42,090 nucleotides of DNA. Source: a bacterium HR26. GTDB taxonomy: Bacteria; Chloroflexota; Chloroflexia; Thermomicrobiales; Thermomicrobiaceae. The notes under the pieces were generated by a model. That model saw only the letters and a list, made by a program, of their open reading frames with translations. It made no database searches and had not been told where the DNA came from. A program made the position numbers and the translations under genes. Shown here one piece after another: positions 1 to 9,092 of this stretch (the stretch's first letter is position 1; each line of letters opens with the position of its first letter). The DNA lies in NCBI GenBank assembly GCA_002898875.1, contig BEIC01000002.1:1-42090 (forward strand). The letters run 5' to 3'.

Positions 1-225
1 GTGGCGGCGCCAGCGCAGATCGGGCCGCACGAGCCGAACGCGCAGTGCTACGGGCATGCGCTGGTGGTCGATCCCTGGGGGACGGTGGTGGCGGAGGCGC
101 CGAACCGGGTGGGGGTGGTGGTGACCGAGCTCGACTTCAGCTACCTGCGCGAGATCCGCAGGCAGCTCCCCTCGCTGGCCAACCGGCGCCCGGAGGCCTA
201 CGAGCCTCGGTTGGCGGCACGCTAA
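1..225 (+). CDS. Carbon-nitrogen hydrolase (nitrilase superfamily), C-terminal part; gene probably begins upstream of the window
   Basis: Translation ...HEPNAQCYGHALVVDPWGTVVAEAPNRVGVVVTELDFSYLREIRRQLPSLANRRPEAY matches the typical nitrilase-family C-terminus; stop TAA at 223-225; frame open to the window edge. Confidence 0.8.
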   Translation: MAAPAQIGPHEPNAQCYGHALVVDPWGTVVAEAPNRVGVVVTELDFSYLREIRRQLPSLANRRPEAYEPRLAAR

Positions 226-358
226 GAGTGCGCTTGCTGGAACTCGTGCGCGGTTAGGCAGGAAGGAGAAGAGATAGAGAGAAGTGACGCATGAGATCGA
301 TTGAGGCTAGGTAGCAAATTCACTGGGGCGAGGCCATACCGTCCTAAAGGAGGGGAAG

Positions 359-2077
359 ATGACCGAGCAGGCGCCGGCGTGGGCGCGACTGCTGGACTTG
401 AGCTCGCGCTCTCTAAATCGACGAACCGTAGTGCGACTCGGCGCCGGGGCAGTCGGGTCGCTGGCAGCGGGAGCGCTCTTGGCCGCATGCGGCGGTGAGC
501 AAGAGACGCAGCGAGAATCAGCGCCGACAGCCACTTCAGTGCCCGGCACGCAGGTTTCGCCGACAGCGGATATGGCCACAACACCCGCAACGAGCCCGTC
601 GGCAGGTGAGCCGGTACGCGGGGGCGAGCTCATTTACGCTCTCTCCTCGGATCCACCTAATCTTGACCCGCATATCTCAACCGGTACGGCGGCACGTTGC
701 GTGAAGTTGCAGTTGTACAACGGGCTGTTACGATACAACGACGAGGGCGAACTATTACCGGATCTGGCCGCAGAGTGGGAGATCTCGGATGATGGCTTGC
801 AGTACACCTTCATCCTCCGGGAGGGAGTGACCTTCCATGACGATACGCCGTTGACCGCTGAGGACGTGAAGGTCTCAATTGAGCGCATTCAGGATGAGGC
901 CACCGGTGCAACACGCAAGGTCGAGATGTCCGGTATCTCCGAGATTACAGTCGAGGACGAGCAAACGATTATCTTAAAGCTCGAACAACCGCATGCAGCG
1001 CTCCTCGAATATTTCGCCCAGCCGGAAACGGCTATTCTTTCTAAGAAGTTCCTTGAGAGTGGTGGTGATCCCAACACGACCTCAGTAGGAACCGGTCCCT
1101 TCAAGCTTCTCTCTCGAGAGCCGGGCGTCCGGATCGAAGTGGAGCGGAACCAGCAATATCACCACGAGGGGCGGCCCCATCTCGACAAGATCATCTTCAT
1201 TCCTTATCAGGACGAAAACACACGCGTTTCGGCGGTCAGAGGTGGCGACGCTCACATGGCTGACTATGTCCCGTGGAAGGATATGCAATCAATCGAGAAT
1301 GATCCCAATCTACGACTCGAGACGGGGCAGAATTCGGCGTTCATGTGCATCCAATACAACGTCCGTGTGAAGCCGTTTGATGACCCAAAGGTCAGAGTAG
1401 CGTTAAGCTACGCGTATGATCGGAAGGCGATCATCGACGCGGCCTTCTTTGGTCGAGCAATCGAGATTACCGGAGGGGTTATTCCGCCCCAAAGCTGGGC
1501 CTACAACGAGGAACTCGAAGGAACCTATACATATGACCCCGAGAAGGCAAAGCAATTACTCGCTGAAGCTGGATACGCAAATGGCTTCTCCGTCACTCTC
1601 ATGTCGACTTCTCAGTATGGGATGCATCAGAGTACCGCTCAGGTAGTTCAGAATAATCTCCAGGCGATCGGGATCGACTGCAAACTTGAGCTCTATGATT
1701 GGCAGACGGTCGTCCAGAAGCACACGAAGGGCGAGTATCAATTCCGCATCCACGGCCTGGCACCAGAAATCCTCGATCCGGACTTCTTAACCAACTTCTT
1801 CGCGTCCGGCTCGCCACATAGCAAATCCACCGGGTTCTCCGACCAGGAGATCGACCGGTTGCTCCAGGAGGGCCGGGCTGCACAAAACCAGGAACAGCGC
1901 AAGCAGATCTATAAGCGGTTAGAGCAACGCATACTGGAGTTGGCCCCATGGACGTTCCTCGTCTATCGACAGGATGGGGAGGCTCTCCGACGCGAAGTGC
2001 AGGGGTACAAGCATTTGCCTGGAGCACTCGGCTTCTTCTCCGGGATCATGCTTCAAGAAACGTGGCTGCAGAAGTAA
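359..2077 (+). CDS. ABC transporter substrate-binding protein, family 5 (peptide/nickel/opine type)
   Basis: N-terminus RRTVVRLGAGAVGSLAAGALLAACGG (twin-arginine plus lipobox); GGELIYALSSDPPNLDPHIS and the DGLQYTFILREGVTFHD motif typical of SBP_bac_5; strong SD aaaggagggg before ATG. Confidence 0.93.
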   Translation: MTEQAPAWARLLDLSSRSLNRRTVVRLGAGAVGSLAAGALLAACGGEQETQRESAPTATSVPGTQVSPTADMATTPATSPSAGEPVRGGELIYALSSDPPNLDPHISTGTAARCVKLQLYNGLLRYNDEGELLPDLAAEWEISDDGLQYTFILREGVTFHDDTPLTAEDVKVSIERIQDEATGATRKVEMSGISEITVEDEQTIILKLEQPHAALLEYFAQPETAILSKKFLESGGDPNTTSVGTGPFKLLSREPGVRIEVERNQQYHHEGRPHLDKIIFIPYQDENTRVSAVRGGDAHMADYVPWKDMQSIENDPNLRLETGQNSAFMCIQYNVRVKPFDDPKVRVALSYAYDRKAIIDAAFFGRAIEITGGVIPPQSWAYNEELEGTYTYDPEKAKQLLAEAGYANGFSVTLMSTSQYGMHQSTAQVVQNNLQAIGIDCKLELYDWQTVVQKHTKGEYQFRIHGLAPEILDPDFLTNFFASGSPHSKSTGFSDQEIDRLLQEGRAAQNQEQRKQIYKRLEQRILELAPWTFLVYRQDGEALRREVQGYKHLPGALGFFSGIMLQETWLQK

Positions 2078-2084
2078 CCGCTTC

Positions 2085-2121
2085 TGACTGAGCCGACGAT
2101 GGATCATCGTCGGCTCAGTCA
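2085..2121 (+). other. Intercistronic perfect stem-loop (17-bp arms, 3-nt loop) between the SBP and permease genes
   Basis: TGACTGAGCCGACGATG-gat-CATCGTCGGCTCAGTCA read directly; no T-run follows. Confidence 0.85.
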
Positions 2122-2138
2122 ATGCTGCCGAGGGGACA

Positions 2139-3086
2139 ATGGGGGCTTACATCATACGCCGTCTCATACAGTCAGCTCTGCTGATCTTCGTCATCGCTAG
2201 CCTGGTCTCAATCTTCATTCAGCTTCTTCCAGGAGACCCGGCATATATCATCCTGGGTGAGACGAATGCCACGCCCGAGCGCGTCGCCGCGGTTCGACGG
2301 GAATTGGGTCTGGATCGTCCACTACTCGTTCAGTATGCGGACTGGCTGTCGGGGGTCGTGCGTGGGGATCTCGGACAGTCCCTAACCAGCAAGCGCCCAA
2401 TTGGTCCAGATTTAGCGAAGCGTTTGCCGCGCACATTCGAACTGATCGTTGCCTCAATGACACTCGCGGTGCTCCTTGGGATACCGGCCGGTATTCTCGC
2501 AGCAAAATATCGCAACCGTGCTCCGGACGTCCTTGTTTCACTGTTCTCAGTCATATGGATCTCTACTCCAGTGTTCGTCTCCGGTACACTCTTGCTATTG
2601 GTCTTCGGGGTAAAGCTGAGACTTCTACCAGCCACTGGGTATGTAAGTTTCATTGATGATCCGATAGAGCACTTGAAGCGACTCGTTCTGCCAGCGACGA
2701 GCCTAGCTCTTCTCGATATGGCGGTCATTCTGCGCATGACGCGTTCCTCCTTACTTGAAGTACTGGGAGAAGACTATGTCCGTACCGCTCGTGCTAAGGG
2801 ACTGGCTGAGTCTTCAGTCCTCTTCCGGCACGCGCTCAGGAACGCACTCATTCCTGTGGTCACGATCGTCGGTTTACAGGCAGGCACTCTCCTCGGCGGA
2901 ACTGTCCTGATTGAGTTCATTTTCAATTGGCCGGGTGTTAGCAGTTACCTGATCTCTGCCATCAATCAGCGCGACTATCCCGTAGTGCAGGCAGTCGTTC
3001 TTGTCATCGCTACAATCTTCGTCCTACTTAACCTCATTACAGACCTGATTTATGCAGTGATCGACCCGAGGATCAAGTACGCCTGA
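2139..3086 (+). CDS. ABC transporter permease, DppB/OppB type
   Basis: MGAYIIRRLIQSALLIFVIASLVSIFIQLLPGDPAY... and ARAKGLAESSVLFRHALRNALIPVVTIVGLQ (EAA loop). Confidence 0.94.
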   Translation: MGAYIIRRLIQSALLIFVIASLVSIFIQLLPGDPAYIILGETNATPERVAAVRRELGLDRPLLVQYADWLSGVVRGDLGQSLTSKRPIGPDLAKRLPRTFELIVASMTLAVLLGIPAGILAAKYRNRAPDVLVSLFSVIWISTPVFVSGTLLLLVFGVKLRLLPATGYVSFIDDPIEHLKRLVLPATSLALLDMAVILRMTRSSLLEVLGEDYVRTARAKGLAESSVLFRHALRNALIPVVTIVGLQAGTLLGGTVLIEFIFNWPGVSSYLISAINQRDYPVVQAVVLVIATIFVLLNLITDLIYAVIDPRIKYA

Positions 3087-3102
3087 TCGGACGGAGAGCG
3101 GT

Positions 3103-4005
3103 GTGCAGCGAGGGCGAGCTTCGCTTGGCGTCGCGATAGCGGAACCATCCCAGAACGGACTAGCCGAACGGTCACCGAGCAGAACCTGGCGGCGTGTACG
3201 GACCAATCCACGGGTGGTCGTATCGGGGACGATCCTGCTTTTCATTGGCGTCATTGCCCTGCTCGCACCGTGGATTTCTCCCCAGGATCCATTCCACATG
3301 AACACGGCCATGCAGCTCCAGGGTCCGAGCTGGGAGCACCCATTCGGAACAGACGAATACGGCCGCGATCTGATGGCACGAGTGATGCGCGGCAGCCGGT
3401 CGTCTCTGATCATCGCACTTTCGTCGGTAGCGCTCGCTACTGTCGTGGGCATCGGATTCGGAATCATCGGGGGTTATTTTGGGGGATTCTGGGAATTCGT
3501 GACGATGCGCACTGTGGATGTCCTTCTGACGATTCCACCAATCCTCCTCGCGATCGCTGTCGTAGCCTTTCTTGGACCGAGTCGGATTAACCTGATATTG
3601 GTTATCGGTTTCCTGTACATGACGCGATTCGCTCGCCTTAGCTTCGCATCAGTAGTTCAGGTCAAGCAGCGGGAATTTGTTGAGGCGGCACGCGTGATAG
3701 GAGCGCGTACGCCGCACATTATCCGCACCGCGATTCTACCCAACATTCTGGCACCCATCTTTGTTCAGATCTCTCTGAGCCTGGGTTTCGCCATACTGCT
3801 CGAGTCCGGCTTGAGCTTTCTCGGCCTCGGCACGCCGCCACCCGAGCCGACGTGGGGGAACATGATCGGAGTTGGACGAGGTTTCATGCAGCAGAGCGGC
3901 TGGTATGTCTTTTGGCCCGCCCTAGCAATCTCTGTCACAATCCTGTGCTGCAATATGCTGGGCGATGGCCTGCGCGACGCGCTCGACCCGCGCCTGCGCG
4001 AGTGA
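3103..4005 (+). CDS. ABC transporter permease, DppC/OppC type
   Basis: HPFGTDEYGRDLMARVMRGSRSSL; EAARVIGARTPHIIRTAILPNILAPIFVQ; SGLSFLGLGTPPPEPTWGNMI. GTG start. Confidence 0.94.
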   Translation: MQRGRASLGVAIAEPSQNGLAERSPSRTWRRVRTNPRVVVSGTILLFIGVIALLAPWISPQDPFHMNTAMQLQGPSWEHPFGTDEYGRDLMARVMRGSRSSLIIALSSVALATVVGIGFGIIGGYFGGFWEFVTMRTVDVLLTIPPILLAIAVVAFLGPSRINLILVIGFLYMTRFARLSFASVVQVKQREFVEAARVIGARTPHIIRTAILPNILAPIFVQISLSLGFAILLESGLSFLGLGTPPPEPTWGNMIGVGRGFMQQSGWYVFWPALAISVTILCCNMLGDGLRDALDPRLRE

Positions 4006-4064
4006 CATCCCAGCGCGCCCCCGGTCCGCCGCCGGTACGGATCACCAGGGAAGGATAGGAAGCC

Positions 4065-4799
4065 ATGACGCTGGTTCAGTACATGACTTGGGTCGACTTC
4101 GACGCGCTGCGTCGCCAGACCGATCTCGTCTTGATCCCGCTCGGCGCGGTCGAGGTCTACGGCCCGCACCTGCCGATGGGCGCCGATGGCATCGCTACGA
4201 TGGCCCTCACCCAGCGGGTAGCCGAGCGAGTGCCCGCCTTCGTGGCACCCTTGATCCCGGTCGGCTTCTCGCAGTCGCTGGCTGAGTTCCCCGGCACCCT
4301 CTCGGTCCGCCCACAGTCGCTCCTCGCCTATACCCGTGACGTGGCCGAGAGCTTCATCCGCTGGGGCTGCCGACGCATCCTCTTCGTCAATGGCCACGCC
4401 GGCAACGTGCCCTACCTCAATGAGCTGGCGCTGGAGCTGGAAGCGACCTATCAGGTGCGCTGCGCCCAGATCGACTGGTGGCGCTTCATCCAACCGCTGG
4501 TCGAGGACCTGGTCGAGAGCGACCTGCTGCCGCACGGGCACGCCGCCGAGTTCGGCACCAGCGTGATGCTTCATCTGGTGCCCGAGCACGTGCGAATGGA
4601 GCGGGCAGTGCGTACCGAGCCGGCTCTGCCAGACGACTTCCCCGAGTTCCTCCGTCCTCGGAGCTACCGCGCCCAGACCGCGACCGGAGTGCTGGGTGAC
4701 GCCACCAAGGGCACCGCCGAGAAAGGAGCCGAGGTGATGCGCCGCGCGGTGGAGCGCGTGGTGGCCTTCATCCAGAGCGACGCCTTCCGCGCGCCCTAG
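4065..4799 (+). CDS. Creatininase family protein
   Basis: VLIPLGAVEVYGPHLPMGADG and LFVNGHAGNVPYLNELALEL, GHAAEFGTS are creatininase-family metal-site motifs. Confidence 0.88.
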   Translation: MTLVQYMTWVDFDALRRQTDLVLIPLGAVEVYGPHLPMGADGIATMALTQRVAERVPAFVAPLIPVGFSQSLAEFPGTLSVRPQSLLAYTRDVAESFIRWGCRRILFVNGHAGNVPYLNELALELEATYQVRCAQIDWWRFIQPLVEDLVESDLLPHGHAAEFGTSVMLHLVPEHVRMERAVRTEPALPDDFPEFLRPRSYRAQTATGVLGDATKGTAEKGAEVMRRAVERVVAFIQSDAFRAP

Positions 4800-4854
4800 C
4801 ACGCTTCCGTCTCGGTGCCCCGCCTGCGCTTAGGAGCCGCACTCAATCGTTCAG

Positions 4855-5172
4855 CTACAGGTCGAAGTAGAGGTGGTAGTGATGGGCGCAGCCCGGATTG
4901 AAGGCCATTCCACACGACGGGCAGACGAAGCCGCACGAGAGGTACTGCTCGATGCTCAGCTCGGTGCGGCAGACCCCGCACAGGATCGCGGGTCGGCCGA
5001 ACTCCTCTCGAGTCCAGCGAGCGGGCGGGTGCGACTCCAGTTCTTGGTGGCAGAAGTAGCACGCATAGTAGCGATCGCAGCACTTGAACTTGATCGCCAC
5101 GACGTCGAGCGGGCTCCGATAGTGGATGCAGCGCGTCTGCTCATCGACCAATTTACCGTACACCGCGCCCAT
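4855..5172 (-). CDS. CHY zinc finger protein
   Basis: VDEQTRCIHYRSPLDVVAIKFKCCDRYYACYFCHQELESH...CGVCRTELSIEQYLSCGFVCPSCGMAFNPGCAHHYHLYFDL. Confidence 0.92.
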   Translation of the reverse strand: MGAVYGKLVDEQTRCIHYRSPLDVVAIKFKCCDRYYACYFCHQELESHPPARWTREEFGRPAILCGVCRTELSIEQYLSCGFVCPSCGMAFNPGCAHHYHLYFDL

Positions 5173-5391
5173 ACTTCCCCGCTCTCACCGTACGCCGCCG
5201 CGCCGAGCGCGAACAATCCTACCAGGTCAGCCGGCATGCTTTGTTCGGGTGCTATCCTTGAGCACGCTGCTGCTTGAACGGCAGCCAGGGATGCCTTGCA
5301 CGCCAGGGCATCCCGAAGCGAGAGACATTGTCCGCTTGGCCACAGCGCGCGACGACCTTCGATACGAGCCAGGCGTTATCGACAGGGAGCG

Positions 5392-6468
5392 ATGATCGGG
5401 GGCAACTCGACGCTATCGATTCGCCAGCGCATCCTGCTCGCGCTCGTCATTGCACTCGCGAGTACCACCCTCTGCTACTACAACCTCGTCCAGCGGGATC
5501 AGCTCGCCAGCGACTTCACCTGGCCCTGGCGCGGGGCTATGCGCCTGCTGCACGGCGAGAACCCGTACCATGATCCCCGGCTCTCGCCGCTGTACCCGTA
5601 CCCGTTCGACGCTCCGCTCTACTACCCCTTGCCAGCCTTGCTCGTCGCGCTGCCGTTTACGGTGCTGCCCGCCGAACTGGCCGGAGCTCTCTTCTTCGGC
5701 ATCTCTTCCGGCCTGCTCGCCTATGGCATCAGCCGCCAAGGGCTGCACCATCTGCCGCTCTTCTTCAGTGCTCCGTTCTACGTGGCGGCAGTGGTAGCCC
5801 AGTGGTCGCCACTGATCACGGCTGCGGCCTTCCTACCCGTGCTCCTCCCCTTCGCATTCGCAAAGCCGAATGTGGGCCTACCGATTGTCCTGTCTTTCCC
5901 TCACCGCCGTGGCCTGATCTTCTCTGGTGTTGTCTTGGGTCTGAGCCTGTTGATCATGCCGAGCTGGCCGCTCGATTGGCTCGCGAACGTCACCTCGAGT
6001 CACCAGCAGTACCGGATACCGCTCACCGTGTTGCCGGGACCTCTCCTGCTGCTGGCCCTGATCCGCTGGCGAGAGCGCGAGGCGCGCCTGCTCCTGCTCT
6101 TCTCGGTCATCCCACAGCGGCTCTGGTTCTACGACCAGCTTTCGCTCTGGCTACTCGCTCGCTCGTTCCGCGAGAGCCTGCTGCTGAGCGCGGCGAGCTG
6201 GATCGGCTACTGGAGCTGGCGGCTGCTGCCTGACGGCAACCTGCGCCTGGGCAGTTCGCCCGAGACGGCGGGACCGTGGGTAATCGCCTGCATCTATCTC
6301 CCCGCGCTGCTGATGCTCCTGTTCCGGGAACGGGTGAGACGCTTCGCAGGCTTGCAACGGCCCGCGAACCGGCTGCCCCGCCGAGGGCAGCTACGAGCCG
6401 CCGACCCGCTGGAATATCACCGCCCCCGGTCCGTCGTAGACCACGACGTACCGTGGATCGCTCCGTAG
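5392..6468 (+). CDS. Polytopic membrane protein, possibly GT87/DUF2029-like
   Basis: ATG at 5392 within ORF 5296..6468; many hydrophobic segments; GAMRLLHGENPYHD and PLYPYPFDAPLYYPLPALLVALPF resemble lipid-linked-sugar glycosyltransferase membrane proteins. Confidence 0.7.
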   Translation: MIGGNSTLSIRQRILLALVIALASTTLCYYNLVQRDQLASDFTWPWRGAMRLLHGENPYHDPRLSPLYPYPFDAPLYYPLPALLVALPFTVLPAELAGALFFGISSGLLAYGISRQGLHHLPLFFSAPFYVAAVVAQWSPLITAAAFLPVLLPFAFAKPNVGLPIVLSFPHRRGLIFSGVVLGLSLLIMPSWPLDWLANVTSSHQQYRIPLTVLPGPLLLLALIRWREREARLLLLFSVIPQRLWFYDQLSLWLLARSFRESLLLSAASWIGYWSWRLLPDGNLRLGSSPETAGPWVIACIYLPALLMLLFRERVRRFAGLQRPANRLPRRGQLRAADPLEYHRPRSVVDHDVPWIAP

Positions 6469-8031
6469 GGAAGCCTGGATCGCTGCCGTGCGGTCGATCA
6501 GCACGCCCTCCACGTTAGCCGGCCGTCTGGTCACGTAGACGTAGCTGAACCTGATCCCGTGCTCCCGAGCCCAGTTCTCCAGACAACCGCTGCCCTGGGT
6601 TGCACAGGCCTGGAGCTGCTCGTGCCGGGCGATGCGCCCGGCAAACCCTCCGACCCACTCGTAGCCCTGCACGACATCGACGCTGACCCGCTGCGTCAGC
6701 GCCGGGAACCACTCCGACGTCTTATCCTGTCCGAACCAGGGCTCACCGGTGATCACGATGAAGGGGCTGGTTCGGAGGGTACTGGTGCCCGCCCACTCCA
6801 TGGCCGCGCGCTCATCCGGCGAGAGGCCGGTCAGCAGAGGGTTGAACGCATAGGCAGTCGACACGGCCGATTGCACCGCCATCACCAGCAGGGTGACCTG
6901 AAGTAACCAGGTGCGGTCGAGGAGGGAGTTGGTCACTCCTTTGAGGATGCCGCTGCCAGAGGACCAGAAGAGCGTCGTCGCACGGACGACGCGGCTGAGC
7001 AGTGGCAGCAAGACCTCGATGATGCCGATGCCGGCAAGCATCGCCAGCGGGATGACTGCACGCTGATCGGCGGCCCGTGGCTGGAGCACGTGGATCGTCA
7101 GAACCCAGGCGGGAAGCAGGTACTCTCGTCGAGACAGGCATACGAATGCGCCGAGCAGGGCGAGCCCGCCGAGCATCGTGAACGTCGGCTCCCGGGTGAT
7201 GTCCAGGTGGAGGAGCTGGACGACGCCATGGTAGAACGGCCAGCCAGGATCGCCGGCCGGCTTGAGCGTCGAGATCCCGTGACGGATCAGGACAGTCACC
7301 CACCAGGGAGCAGTAACCGCCAGCGTGCCCAGGCCGGCGAGAATCGAATTGATGAGCCCATGACGGTCACGGGCGAGAAAGACGTACAGGAGTGGAATGC
7401 TGTAAGCAGTGAACCACGCGGCCTCGGGATGGCTCAGGACGGTACAACCGGCCAGGATCGCCAGCCACAGGGCATGCCTCCGATCCCCTCGCGTGTAGAG
7501 CAGGTAGGCTTGCCACAGTGCCAGAATCGAGAAGAGCTGCCCAAGCGACCGTGTAATGCCCCCGCCCATGACTTGCCAGACGAATGCCATCGGCAGCAGC
7601 GCGAAGGCGAAGGTCGCCGGGACGATCGCCGCCTTGGGGCGAAGCATCGCCTGGCAGAGCAGCACGAACGCGCCGAGTCCGAGCACGCTGACGGTCACCG
7701 GGAAGAAGCGCATAACGCTGAGCAGGCTCCAGGGCCCGAGGCTGTCGATGAGCCCGACCAGGTAGAACGCGAGAGGCGGGTAGGCGAACGGGATGCCGTC
7801 GAGGTTGTAGGACGTGTAGGCCGGCAGCCGGTAGTGTGCGTGCTGGAGATCGCGCACCATGCTGTAGAAGAGGCCACCGTCGTTGAGCGGGAAATCGCTC
7901 CTCAGGACGAAGTAAAGACGCAGCACAAGCGCCACGAGGATCGCCTGCCCGATCATCAAGAGCGTGTGCACATCGCCGCGCAGCCTGATGCGCGGCGGAG
8001 TCATCACAAGCGCTCGTTCTCGAATTGCCAC
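6391..8031 (-). CDS. Large polytopic membrane protein, possible GT-C/GT39-like glycosyltransferase
   Basis: N-terminal LILALVLRLYFVLRSDFPLNDGGLFYSMVRDLQ-like region with YNLDGIPFAYPPLAFYLVGL and many TM segments; overlaps the convergent ORF by 78 nt. Confidence 0.75.
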   Translation of the reverse strand: MAIRERALVMTPPRIRLRGDVHTLLMIGQAILVALVLRLYFVLRSDFPLNDGGLFYSMVRDLQHAHYRLPAYTSYNLDGIPFAYPPLAFYLVGLIDSLGPWSLLSVMRFFPVTVSVLGLGAFVLLCQAMLRPKAAIVPATFAFALLPMAFVWQVMGGGITRSLGQLFSILALWQAYLLYTRGDRRHALWLAILAGCTVLSHPEAAWFTAYSIPLLYVFLARDRHGLINSILAGLGTLAVTAPWWVTVLIRHGISTLKPAGDPGWPFYHGVVQLLHLDITREPTFTMLGGLALLGAFVCLSRREYLLPAWVLTIHVLQPRAADQRAVIPLAMLAGIGIIEVLLPLLSRVVRATTLFWSSGSGILKGVTNSLLDRTWLLQVTLLVMAVQSAVSTAYAFNPLLTGLSPDERAAMEWAGTSTLRTSPFIVITGEPWFGQDKTSEWFPALTQRVSVDVVQGYEWVGGFAGRIARHEQLQACATQGSGCLENWAREHGIRFSYVYVTRRPANVEGVLIDRTAAIQASLRSDPRYVVVYDGPGAVIFQRVGGS

Positions 8032-8154
8032 GGCCCCTCTCCTCAGCTCTACTCCGCTTCCCCCCTCCCCTAAGGAGTCGATCAGTTCCCAGAGAGTGTC
8101 TACTAAAGTATCCCTGGCAAGCGGCCAGGCAACGAGGCAGCGCCTGCGTCACGC

Positions 8155-9027
8155 TTAGAGAACACGGCCACATCGTGGGCAGAAGACATCCTCTTGCCGC
8201 ACCTGCGCATGGCAGTACGGGCACTTGCCGGCCACCACGGCGGGAGACGGACCGGGCGGCTGGCGCTCCGGCCGGCGCGCGATGACCGCAGTGTCCATGG
8301 AGGAGATATCCGCAGACGACCCTGGCGGACGAGTTTGCCGCTCTTCGACGACTCGAATCGGCCGGGTTTCCTCCGCTGCCGGGCGCGGGGGCTCGGTCTT
8401 GTACGCCACCGGCGGGCGACCGGTGCTGGCAGGAGCGCGCGGCGGGTAGCGCCGGGTCGGCGTCTGCTGGCGCTCGAATTCCTCATCGACCGGCTCGTAG
8501 TCGATGGCGACGGGGCCCTGGCCGAAGAGGGCCAGGTAGACAATGACCGGCAAAAAGGCGATTGCCCCACCCAGGAGCAGCCAGCCCAGACTCTCGCTGA
8601 GCAGCCGCGCTACCACCGCGCGGTCGAACAGGCCCACGTCGTTCTGCAGAAGGAAAACACGAATGTCGCGCAGTGAAAACCCGAGAAGAAGCGCGCCGTT
8701 CCCCGCCGCGACGAGCGCGCCGGCTAACCGGCCGGTCAGCCCCGGGGCCGGCAAGATCAGCGCCGCGCCCAGCCCGTAGCCTACCAGAAATGTGCTGCCC
8801 ACCAGGAAGAGCATCGCGACCAGGAAGACGCCACCATTCTCGCTCAGGCCGCTCCTGGCAGCCAGGTCCTGTCCCCAGGGGCCGGCCCAGAACTCGCCGA
8901 GCACGACGCCGAGCAGCACGCCCAGTGTGACCAGCACCTCGCGCTGGGCCCCGCGCCAGAAGCCGATCGGCACGAAGAGCGCGAGCAAGATCAAAAGCAG
9001 GACATCGAGCAGGAGATATGGATTCAC
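8155..9027 (-). CDS. CvpA-like membrane protein with C-terminal zinc ribbon
   Basis: GTG start at 9027: VNPYLLLDVLLLILLALFVPIGFWRGAQREVLVTLGVLLGVVLGEFW..., proline-rich linker, then KCPYCHAQVRQEDVFCPRCGRVL. Confidence 0.72.
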   Translation of the reverse strand: MNPYLLLDVLLLILLALFVPIGFWRGAQREVLVTLGVLLGVVLGEFWAGPWGQDLAARSGLSENGGVFLVAMLFLVGSTFLVGYGLGAALILPAPGLTGRLAGALVAAGNGALLLGFSLRDIRVFLLQNDVGLFDRAVVARLLSESLGWLLLGGAIAFLPVIVYLALFGQGPVAIDYEPVDEEFERQQTPTRRYPPRAPASTGRPPVAYKTEPPRPAAEETRPIRVVEERQTRPPGSSADISSMDTAVIARRPERQPPGPSPAVVAGKCPYCHAQVRQEDVFCPRCGRVL

Positions 9028-9092
9028 GACGCTCCTCCCGGTTGTCGGGGTCCACGCGGCGTTCACGACACCGGGCCAAGCGTACCACGCTC

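Noticed and set aside
3765-4802. 345-aa minus-strand ORF
   Set aside because: Antisense to the permease end and creatininase gene, both clearly identified.
7090-8073. 327-aa plus-strand ORF
   Set aside because: Antisense to the membrane protein at 6391-8031; charged repetitive composition without recognisable motifs.
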